DNA of 64,000 nucleotides from assembly GCF_040054535.1 (NCBI RefSeq), contig NC_090783.1, forward strand, positions 1,951,501-2,015,500, in the 5' to 3' direction. This stretch comes from Antennarius striatus (Eukaryota > Chordata > Actinopteri > Lophiiformes > Antennariidae). Below, piece by piece: positions 1 to 11,268 of this stretch (positions within the stretch are counted from its first letter, which is position 1; every line of letters begins with the position of its first letter). A model generated the notes under the pieces. It searched no databases. It had not been told where the DNA came from and saw nothing but the letters and a program-made list of their open reading frames with translations. The position numbers and the translations under genes were made by a program.

Positions 1-509
1 GCTATTTAAAGTTGCCTCCAGGGGGGGTGGAACAGGGGGCTTTTTGTGTGACTGGTGCTGCAGCAGAGGGGTGAACGATGGCGGCGCCTGTGCAGAAAGG
101 ACTCAGTGTGTTCCTGTCTGCTGAGGGGACGACGATCCGGACGACCAAGACGGAGAAGTAGCGTTAGCTTAGCTGGTCCAACCTGATGACATCACAGATA
201 GAAGGACGGCCATCAGCTTACACCTGTAGTTACAGACAAAGATGAGGATGATGATGATGGTGTGATTTATGGATGAGGAAGTTGAGGGGAGGAGCTTAAC
301 AATGGCGGAGAGCCACACCCCTTCCTGCTACCGGGTCTGGAGGACCAACTTTACCCCAGCTTTCTGGAATTATCCCACTTCTGGATGTTCTGGATGTTGA
401 AGATGTCTCATTAAAGAAGCTTCTTCACTTCAAAAAGGCCAAAACATGTGAATTTGTGTGTTTCCTCATGGCGTGTTGAATCTTATAGGAGTTTGTGTTG
501 TATTTGTAG
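1..509. other. intron/upstream flank of the collagen gene, no exon seen
   Basis: No Gly-X-Y coding block or other recognisable exon is visible before the first collagen exon. A 27-codon open frame from base 78 shows no family resemblance. The missing 5' part of the collagen gene (signal peptide, any NC4 domain, first COL3 exons) must lie to the left of the window or be absent. Confidence 0.6.
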
Positions 510-3500
510 GGACCTGTTGGACCTCCTGGAGATCCGGGTACACCGGGCTCAGTGGGATCAAAAGTATGTTCGTTGTTGTGTGTTTTTATTGACTTTCTCC
601 TGAAATGTCAGCTGATTGTAAATCAATGTGTAAATGTTGTTCTGATCATCCGTTCCGGTTGGTTTCCAGGGAGATGCGGGTGCACGTGGACCTCCTGGGG
701 AGCCGGTAATTCCAAATACTGACCTGAAAGTTGATCTCTAGACCAGACACGTCATTAGATGAATCTGTTGACATTGTCATTATATCATCATTATGGTTTG
801 GGTCCTCAGTTGTCATGACAACAGAGGGCGGGATGCTAGAATGTGTCCTTTAGCTCCTCCTGTGTAAACCAAGTCTGTAGCGTTAATGTATACGCTGATG
901 ATACGCCGCTATACTCACACAGTTAAATCCAACGTTTTCAGTTGTGTTTGTAATTGATTTGATTGGTTTCTCTCTACACAGGGCGTCGGACTTGACGGCC
1001 TCGATGTGAGTTCCTATCACACGTACAGAATATTGATTTTAATCTTTAATGCAGCTGATTGAGCATCAGAAGTTCGTTTTCTCTCTGTGGACAGGGGATC
1101 CCTGGTACTGATGGGCTACCAGGTGAACTGGGCAAAGTTGGACCCCCTGTGAGTGCAATAATTATTTTGCTGACCATACTAAGTTGATTTAAAATAATTG
1201 TCCTTAAGGTTTAAATGTTCTTTTGTGGGATTAAAACGATTAACATGGACTCCGTCTCTACAGGGAGCCAGAGGAAAGAGAGGTCAAGTGGGTCTTCCTG
1301 GTTCTTCTGGGCCACGGGTAAATATCTACTGTCGCTAACGGCTAACGGGGGTTGTGTAGGATGGCGGTGAAGGGCCAGCTGCTGGTGACAGTTACATCAT
1401 TAGGGTTTAGAGGTGGGGGGGGGGGGTTTGAAGGAAAATGTTTCTGTTCTTGAAAGAAAAGAACCTGATGGAAAGTTTTTTAAGATCGATCAAACTGTGT
1501 TCTTCTTCTTCTTCAGGGTCCTGCAGGCGTGTATCAAGGCGAGGACCTGGTGAGTTTGACCCCAGTGGGGTTCATTTACAGCCACGTTCTCCCCGAAAGA
1601 GGGTAAAAAACGGGACTCAAAATATGATGTTGGAATGAGTTCCTCCAATAAAGGAGGAAATAATAACAAATAATAACCTGGAATAATGACTAAGCACCTC
1701 CAGAGAGGTGATTTGACTTATTTCTCACAATAATTAATTAGTATGTTGAAATATTGACTTACTCTGTCAAACTACTGATTGGGTAACTCAGAATAATGAC
1801 TTAATGTTATAATAATGACTTAACCTATCAGAATAATGACTTAATATGTTATAATAATGAAAATTTATCAAAATAATAAGTTAATGTTATAAAAACAACG
1901 TAATAAATCTGAAAAATGATTTAATATGTTATGACAATGACTTATTTATTCCCAATGGGTATAAATAAAGTGGATTTAATTTTAATCTTAATCTTTAATT
2001 GATCAGAATAATGGACTTAATCTATCAGAATGACTTTGTATCACAGCATTAAATAAAATAATGACTTTGTGTCTCAGAATGTCTCAAGCTCCAGCACTGG
2101 ATCAACAGGCTTCCAAATCTTCATCTGATTAATCACTAAAACAAAATAAAGTTTGTTTTTTATTCCTCGGGTCAAGAGGTCATGTGCAGTGGAGCCCCCT
2201 GGTGGCGGGGCTCTTCCATGACCTCAAACAGGCTGCTGTGTTTTTCAGTGTCCCAATGCCTGCCCCTCTGGTCTCACTGGACATCCTGGTCTTCCTGGCA
2301 TGAAAGTAAGTCACTTGTCTCACGATGACGACAATATTGATATCCCCAATAAACAAAACGACTCGTTTAACTTCTTGTTCTTGCCTATAGGGTCACAAGG
2401 GGGTTAAGGGTGAATCTGGTGAGCCTGGAAGGCAAGGACATAAGGTAGCATCCTCTACTTTCACCCCATGCATCCTCTGTGGTCTCCTTTAGTCCTTTAT
2501 CCAAGACTGAAACGCCCACCTGTCACTTCTGCCCTCTGTAGGGAGAGGAGGGCGAACAAGGACTGCGGGGTGAAGTCGGGCTTCAAGGACTACCAGTAAA
2601 ATATCCAACCTCTCTCTACAAACGTTCCTTCCACATGGAGCTGGTGTCAAACATGCTAACATGGGACGTCTGTCCTTTTTTCTCTATCTGCTGAGTAATT
2701 TTAGGGCTCAGGTGGGATAAGAGGCCTCCCAGGAATAATGGGCTCCAAAGGCGACAGGGTAAGGTTCATGTCTGTCTATGTTTTCAGTTGCTGTATACAA
2801 AGATGGAGGGGTGGCGTGGCAGGGTGATGTCTTTGTGGACACGGGTTCCATCAAATTTACTTATGATTGTGATTCCACTTCAGATTTCATTTTTCTCAGG
2901 CTGTTTTATTAATTAACACAACAATAAGTCAACAAAGATCAAGAACTGATCACGTTTGTAGTTCCAGGTGTCTTAAAGTTTCAGGGGAATTTTTTGCTGC
3001 AGTACCGCAAATGGCCACCAGGCAAAAAAATAGAAGATGCAGCCTCCAGAGTTACACAATTCTTTCTACGAAACCATCTGAACTTGATAAGAAAACAAAA
3101 CTACGACATGACTGACTGTCGTTTCGACAACAACACTGTCGACTCTCATATGACAACTACCAACAGTTCCTTTTTCATTTTCGTAGCTGTAACAAAATTT
3201 CACCAACAGGGACCTCGTGGGACCTTTGGTGATGTAGGTCCTCGGGGAATCCAGGGAGGCCCAGTGAGTATTCATGTTTGCCTCGTGTCTCCTGACCCCC
3301 ATGTGCTCTTAACACAATACTAATAACAACTGGTGACCTTTTCTGTCAGGGTGATCCAGGCCAACGAGGACCTCTAGGTGAGCCCGGTCTAGTGGGAGGG
3401 CAGGTAAGATTCTCTGTCCCTTCTTTTTCTCCTCTGATCTGTCCATTATTTCATTTAAGAAGCGAATATAACCTCGTCTTTGTTTCTTTATAGGGGGATC

Positions 3501-5643
3501 GAGGTCCTCATGGAATCAGAGGAGTACCGGGACCTAAAGGAGAGCCGGTGAGCTTTGCGTCATTCAATCAATTAATCAATCAATCAATCAATCAATCAAT
3601 CTTAAAGTCCTGGATCTCCTTGGCTTCATATCTTTCAAATACACTCTTGTCTCTCTTGTCAACAGGGCCTCCCTGGTCCAGATGGCCGTGAGGGGATTCC
3701 GGGTCTGCCAGCATCCAAGGTGACCGGTTTGGGAAGACTAGTTCTGGATAGCGAGTCTGGATTTGTAGATTACTCTGTCATGAATCCTGACGTGCGATTT
3801 GTGTTGATCTCAGGGTCTCACAGGTAAAAGCGGGGCTCCAGGTGATGCCGGTCCACAGGGACTTCCTGTAAGTGTGACCTCTGACTTGAAAAGTGTGCCT
3901 GATGCATTGTTAGCTGGAGCTTTGGATCTCAGTGTCTTTTTGTCCATGCAGGGTTTACCTGGCGCCTACGGCCAGAAGGGGGTCAGCGGTCCAAAGGTAC
4001 GATCTATTGATGAATGTTTACTGCCACTGGGTTTCAGCTGTTTATTCATCAATAAGTTGAACTCTGTCTCATCACCAGGGTCCCTCAGGTGATCCAGGTG
4101 TCGTGGGACTGATGGGGGCTCCTGGGAAACAAGTGAGTTCAACGTGAACCTCAGTTGTGTTTGAATGAAGTCGGTTTGTTGTCAGTTTGAATCTGCTTTT
4201 CTCCTCCAACACTCTAATGTTGGTCCTGATGTCTGATTGGTTCCCAGGGCGAGCGAGGGGAGCAGGGAGAGGTGGGACCAGTCGGACCCAGAGGAGGACC
4301 GGTGAGTCGTCTGCATATACAGATGACATAAAGCTGCAGGAAATACATCTTAGGGCCCGCCCACTTCTTGTTTAACTGCATTTTCAAGGGCGTGGCAGGT
4401 GTAAATGGCGGGGCAGGTTTATGATAATGTTGCTGCGGGTCTGTGGATCAAAGAGATAGCAGGAATTCAGATTGAGTGAAGACGTTTCTCATCAATCTGA
4501 ATCAATTCCCAGCCTAAAACTTCCACTTTAAGCCCCTCCCCTTTCAAGATACAGATCATCTAATTGGTTTTCTGTCTAGATTCTACCTTATCTTTTCTGT
4601 CCTCTTTCTTTGCAGGGTGAACGAGGACCGAGAGGGCATGACGGGCCTTCAGGAGCACCGGGATCCCGGGTGAGACCAGAAATTCACGCAACACCTCCAG
4701 AACACGTCACAACAGAGACTCACATAAAAACATCATCAATCCAAAACACAAGAAGTATGATGGACGGTGAGAAAGTCAGATTAGTAAATGACAAAAAAAT
4801 GGGATGGCAAGAAAAAAGAAGATCCCAGCATTGAGGAGTCCTGGACCAGGAAACCCCACCCCTAGAATCTGGATCACATTGGTTTCATCGTTAGTCTGAT
4901 AGTTAATCCAGATAAACCAGATTCATAGTTTTGTTCCAGATCCAAATCTAGAAGTTTAGAAGACAAATCTGTATCATCTGTGATCCCATCATTCTGGATC
5001 GCCAGATCCGGAATATGAACTGGATCCAGATGGATCTAGATCTAGATGGTGATGTCATTGAACGGAATCCGCCTGTGATCCATTCCCTCAATCCTAAATC
5101 CCTGTATTTTATCTTTTTCTTGGATCCACATGAAACCAGATTCTTTCCTTTAATCGGATCAAATCGTGAATCAAACGCTCAGTGTCTCCGATCCTGGACC
5201 TGTTATCCAACAGGAGGATCGCTGGCCAGAATAAACCTTGTATCTGGAAAACAAGGCCTAATGCGCCGCTGTAGTTCAAGTGTCGCTTCTTGATGGTCCT
5301 GGTTCCAGGCAGTCCGCCGGTAATCGGTAGCATGAATGAACCGTTGTTGCAGAAATGTGAACACCGTCGGGGCTTTTCTGCAGCTCAAGGGGGGATTCAG
5401 GCCAGGAAAGGAAGCTGAGAAGCCCTGAAAGAGGGCTCTGTTCCCCAGGAATGTGGCCCCGATGTAACCCACAACCACCGTACACACACACCCAGAATCA
5501 CCGTGGGGGGATGAGTGAAGGGGGGGTCTTCAGGACCATCCAGTCTCACTGAGATGGTTTGGGGTTTTTTTTGTGGATGTGGTCAGGTTGAGGTGGGGGA
5601 GGGAACGCCTCCGAACTTCACACAGTGTGTCTTGTGTTAAAGT

Positions 5644-5721
<78 letters not shown>

Positions 5722-8027
5722 GTTGTGCATTAATTTTTTCGTGTCCAAACAGGGAACCAAAGGGGATCCAGGCTATCCTGGACTTCCTGGTCCTGCTGGG
5801 TACCGCGGCCAGAAGGGCGACAGGGTAAGGAAGCGTCACATAGGCATTTCTACGTGCCTTTCCTATACAGAACCTCGAGATAAAAGTTTTGTTTGTCCGT
5901 TCAGTGACTGAACTCGGAATTAAAAAATTTACCCATTCTAAATAAGTAAAATCATTTTAATCCGTTCCAGTTTTGTAAAAAAAACACCCCACAAACGCCC
6001 GAAATTATAAAAAAAACATTTTTTTATCAACCAATAGACACGCAGACTTTACGCTTTTATAGTTAATTATATGTACGTTATGTAAAAAATGATAAAGAAT
6101 GAAAAGAAACGAGATCCGGTCTCACTGATGTTGTATCCATCCACCGACTAGCGGTGTCCTGAAGCATTACTCGTAACTCAGATTTTTGCTTGTATGTCAA
6201 AAAAAAATGTGGACAGAGCGACGACTCGTATATCGAATGACTCATATGTTGAGGTACTACTTTACCCCCATATTTCCCCATGAATCAGAATCAGAAAGTA
6301 AAGGTTAAAGGTTACAGCACCAAAACAGGTCAAGTCTACCAAAAAGAAGAGGATGTCATCAGCAAAAAAAGTATAGTTTTTTGAAAATAACAATAAAAAT
6401 AGTTTTAGTGATCAAATGCTGATTCTGAGTTTCTTCCTTAGGGTGCCGTCGGTCTGGATGGTCCAAAAGGCGAACAGGTATGTTTAAAACCTGCGTTTAG
6501 GTTGCAACGTTGAGTCGCATAAGTCTCACATGTTCCGTTTTTTCAGGGACCTGCAGGCGCCGAAGGAACGGCAGGGGAGCGAGGAGACCAGGTGAGTGAT
6601 CAACCAATGAAACGCTGGTTCTTGGCTTCCAGTTAGGTAGAATTGATGATGTTCTTAGGATGTGAAAAGTGTTTGTTGTTGTGACATCAGTTTGTTTTTA
6701 CTTTCCCCTCACAGGGTGACCAAGGAGAACCCGGAGAGAAAGGATCGGTACGTCTTAAAAAACAGCCGCCATGACTTCATGACACGTCATGAATAGTTGA
6801 ATAAATCAAATCAAGTTTTACCTGAGTTTATGGACATCAATGCTAACAGCTAGCGTCTACATGCTGCTGTTGATTGCAGACAGGCCCGCCAGGCGAGACA
6901 GGAAGTAAAGGACCCGAGGGAAGCCGGGGACAGCAGGGGAAAGAGGGCAAGCCGGGTCAACCAGGACCGCGAGGGATGCAGGGCAACATGGGGCTATCGG
7001 GTCTGACAGGATCGCAGGGGGCAGCGGTGAGACACTTCCTTCTCTTTAATCGAAGTTCTGCTAGCGGGACTTTAAGGCGTTACCCAGGAGACGCATTTGA
7101 ATTAATCAATACTTTACCTACTGTGTCCGATCAGGGAAAATCTCCAACGGATTCTCATATCAAACAAGTCTGCATGAGGGTCATGCAAGGTAAGCGTCAT
7201 CTTCCCGCCCCTTTTTGGAAAGCCCCAAAAAGGGGCGGGTCCATAAGACTTGAATGTCATTTTGGAACGAATCGCCTTGACAGGATCCCTCTTGTGAACT
7301 TCCCACATGTCGTCCTCCACAGAGCAGCTGGCCCAGCTAGCCGCTAGCCTTAGCAGGCCAGAGTCGGGCATCGCCGGGCTACCTGGCCCCCCCGGCCCAC
7401 CTGGACCCCCAGGCCCCGCTGGAGGGAACGGTTTCCCTGGGCACACTGGGTCACGAGGGTTGCCCGGTCTGAAGGGTCCACCAGGGTTCATGGGTCGCAA
7501 AGGACTCAAAGGTGAGATTGGAATTATCAATCCCGCATGATGGTCTTCAGACCATGAGGAACCTCCTCTTCTACCTCAGGGACCAATCAAGTTCCTCCTA
7601 TGAGATAATTACTTGTCCCCTCCTCTCAGGTGACCAGGGGGACAAAGGGGACAGAGGACCAACGGAGAGAGGACCAAAGGGAGCACCTGGCACACCTGGT
7701 CTACCAGGTAGGAAAAGATATCTAGTTTTAAACCCAAAGCTCGACAGTGTGAACTAAATGTAAAGTGGTGACTCCTTCTGAACCAGGAGTGTTTCTGACG
7801 ACGTTCACTTCCTCCTTCCAGGTGAACCCGGTCGACCGGCTTACGGCAGAGACGGCCGTGACGGAGCGAGGGGACTCCGCGGCGTTTCCGGTACTCCCGG
7901 TGTTCCGGGGCCTCCCGGCCCCCCCGGCCTGAACGGATACTGCGAGTCGTCACAGTGCATCCTGCCCATGGTGGCGGCGCCGGTCTCCGCCAAGGAGTCC
8001 GGGATGAAGGGTCCGACTGAGATGTGA
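510..8027 (+). CDS. col9a1: collagen alpha-1(IX) chain, 3' part (28 exons)
   Basis: Encodes the alpha-1 chain of fibril-associated collagen IX, which sits on type II collagen fibrils in cartilage and eye. The visible ~603 residues run from COL3 to the stop. Exons: 510-563, 670-705, 982-1005, 1095-1148, 1264-1317, 1517-1549, 2249-2305, 2391-2444, 2542-2595, 2705-2758, 3210-3263, 3350-3403, 3494-3547, 3666-3719, 3814-3867, 3952-3996, 4079-4132, 4248-4301, 4616-4669, 5753-5824, 6442-6477, 6547-6591, 6715-6747, 6880-7026, 7135-7189, 7323-7511, 7630-7707, 7822-8027. Most are 54 nt, as in collagen genes. Diagnostic alpha-1(IX) features are NC3 with CPNACP (exons 6-7), NC2 with [11 protein letters not shown] (exons 24-26) and the NC1 tail with a YCExxxC motif (exon 28). 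The 5' end is outside the window. Teleosts have several col9a1 paralogues, and which one this is cannot be told. Odd points: an 8-residue exon with a two-residue Gly-X-Y break, and an alanine in a glycine place in exon 14. Confidence 0.93.
5109..5491 (-). other. unexplained open block inside a col9a1 intron
   Basis: In the long intron between col9a1 exons 19 and 20 the minus strand is open in more than one frame, giving 70-95 codon frames of normal-looking composition with no low-complexity repeat. I do not recognise the peptide and see no clear splice pair that would make an exon of it. It could be a decayed mobile-element ORF or chance. Confidence 0.25.
5647..5720. repeat. (TG)n microsatellite in col9a1 intron
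   Basis: A pure TG run of 74 bases ending about 30 bases before the acceptor of the 72-nt exon 20. Confidence 0.95.
5955..6262. repeat. dispersed repeat, copy 1 (col9a1 intron)
   Basis: It shares long stretches with 16638-16880 in a CAMSAP3 intron: TTTTTATCAACCAATAGACA, ACGCAGACTTTAC, ATAAAGA(A/T)TGAAAAGAAACG and GAGATCCGGTCTC. The two copies lie in introns of different genes, so this is an interspersed repeat (probably a MITE-type element) and not a conserved exon. Confidence 0.65.
7204..7239. repeat. perfect 15-bp inverted repeat 14 bases after a col9a1 donor
   Basis: The left arm 7204-7218 (CCCGCCCCTTTTTGG) and right arm 7225-7239 are exact reverse complements around a 6-base loop. The donor of the NC2 exon is at 7190. 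In RNA this is a strong hairpin close to the 5' splice site. Confidence 0.9.
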
Positions 8028-8502
8028 GGAGAAGGGTCCGGAGAGGAAAACTGAGAGACTGGGGACGGTGGAGGAATTTTTTTTGGGTTTGTTTTTTTGA
8101 CACTTGTTTTGTATGTTTCAGGTTTTTCAGTTTTCTTTTTTAAATTGATAATTTAGTTTTAGTCACAATGACTAATGGTTATAAACTGACATGAAGGTGG
8201 AAACTGAACAGCTGAATTTTACCTCAGTTTGCCATCTCTGTACTGTAAAATTGGAGAATTGGTTAATTCCGTGAATACGTAGAAACGATCCCGTTTCGTT
8301 CCAAACGAGACAAACCTGGAAGTTTATCTGTGTTTATGTAAATGTGTCAATACTCAAAATTATACTGCTGGATGACGTTCATTTTGTTTGTATCTGATCC
8401 TTTCTGTGATGGGGGAGACGGAGGTGTGGAAACCTCCCCAGCAGTGTTTTATGACTTCTTATTTATTATAGAAGGTTCAACGTGTACAAAGGAGGAAATA
8501 AA
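8028..8502 (+). other. col9a1: col9a1 3' UTR with AATAAA signal
   Basis: The stretch after the stop has no coding character and ends in a canonical AATAAA at 8497-8502. That is about 470 bases downstream of the stop, a plausible 3' UTR length. Confidence 0.6.
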
Positions 8503-9488
<986 letters not shown>

Positions 9489-9769
9489 AATCACATTCAA
9501 CGTTTACATTCAGTCACATGTATTAGTAAATCACAGCCAGCTTAACCTAACTCCATTCTGTGGTGATCTGCTGCCACCCTCTGGCCGTCATGGAACATAG
9601 CAGGTACCCTCCAACGCAAATGATGAACTAACAACAAATCCAATCACAATGACTAACGTTCTGGGACATAATCTGCATTCAAGGTGGGCTGAAACATCAT
9701 ATGAAATATAGAATTATGAAATCATCATGAAATTTCAAGGTGTGTTTTGACATGCAAACACGCATTAGT

Positions 9770-10290
9770 TCCGTCGATTAAAACTTATTTTGATAGTCAC
9801 AACCGGAAGCGACTGACAATCTAACAACGTGGCTGTAGTTCCTCACTTTGGCCACTGGAGGGACGTATTTACCATAAAGGGCCTTCTGAATATTTTATCA
9901 GGAATGAAGTTTAATAATACCGCATTTTGAAAAGTATGCAATTGTTAAACTGCTTGAAATGCTAACTAGCAGTAGCTCCCTATCCCTTATTGTTGGAGTT
10001 TAGAAAAGATAAAATAGATGATTGTTCGTCTGGGTTCGGAGACAAACTCCAATGTCACAGTAAGACTGTAAAGCTAAAATATGTAATACGGCCATTGACC
10101 ACAGGAGGGCAGTGTAGGCACAACATAGATAAAGTTGGAAGTTATTGCCGATATATTATGTTTTCCGGTGAGCTCTCAAAATAAAAGCATTAAAATAACG
10201 AAGTACAGTATATTGTTTTCAATGTAACGAGAAAGATACGAGAAAATTCGGGTGACGAGTTTTTAATGTTTTTACATCGGTTTTGAACGA
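9770..10290. repeat. local repeat unit A
   Basis: A 400-500 base unit shared with 14040-14460. Common strings include GCCTTCTGAATATTTTATCA, GATGATTGTTCGTCTGGGTT, TCAAAATAAAAGCAT and GGTGACGAGTTTTTAATG. Its left end (a TTATTTTGATAGTCACA string) is repeated again at about 10525-10640. No coding potential was seen. Confidence 0.7.
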
Positions 10291-10524
10291 ATTCTACGAA
10301 TGAACATATAAACTATTTTTCTTATAGAAAGAGTCGGCCGGTGAAGAAGCCTGCTAGCGCTAAAGCTACTGCTAGCTCTGTCGGGGACATCAGTGCGGTC
10401 TCTGCTACAAACCTCCACGTTAGAGGAGCTTCAGTAATGCAAGCTACTAATTTAGAAGTTTGCATTGTTTACGAAATTGTAGTCGCTTTTAGCGGGGAGC
10501 GGGGGTGTACAGACGCAATGGTTC

Positions 10525-10640
10525 GGTCGATTAAATTTATTTTGATAGTCACAGCCGGAAGCTGTTGACAATCTAACATCCTCTAACTTTGTCTCAATGT
10601 TTTTGTAGTTACCCACTATGTCCACCAGAGGGCACTACAA
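10525..10640. repeat. partial local repeat unit
   Basis: It repeats the left end of the 9770-10290 unit (GTCGATTAAA, TTATTTTGATAGTCACA, CCGGAAGC, GACAATCTAAC) and then diverges. Together with the other two units it suggests a former tandem array broken by the transposon at 10978-14003. Confidence 0.5.
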
Positions 10641-10977
10641 TTAGAGAGCATTCAAGAACGTGGAAAAACATGATTGACACGTCTTCCGACATAACTTTTA
10701 TTGTGTAGTTTTCCACGGAACACTTTAGCAGATATAAAGCTAGGCAATTCAACGTTACTGTTATGTTTGTCTTAAGGTTTTTGATGATGTTGTATTGAAA
10801 GCATGTCAGTATTTGTGTCCCATGCACTCCAACTTTGAAGGAAATGTTTTAATTTGTTTCGTTCATCTTAACAAAAGTTTGCCTTCTATCGAGTAAAAAA
10901 ACCCATAGTAATATTTGATTTGTTATTTTGAAGTTATATTTACAAACTTTCATCCAGACGCGCTGGCATTGAGTTAA

Positions 10978-11202
10978 ACGGGCCCTATTATGAAAATCAC
11001 TGCTTTTGTTTCGGTACTGCTTTGTTTCGTGTTTGTGTGTGTGCGCTCCAACGTGTGTGTGTTAAACCTACAGTACCTACTGTAGGTCCAACGCACCAGA
11101 GTTGGGCTCACATTTTATCTCTTTTCTTTTTGTCGGTTAGCATGAATGAAGTCCTGCTGTGCTAGGCTATGTAGGGAGGTCTCCTTTGTTTCGTGTTTAG
11201 GT

Positions 11203-11268
<66 letters not shown>

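Noticed and set aside
870-930. Possible LINE reverse-transcriptase trace (VYADDTPLY-like codons) in a col9a1 intron
   Set aside because: Only about 10 codons fit, with no flanking RT sequence; too little for a call.
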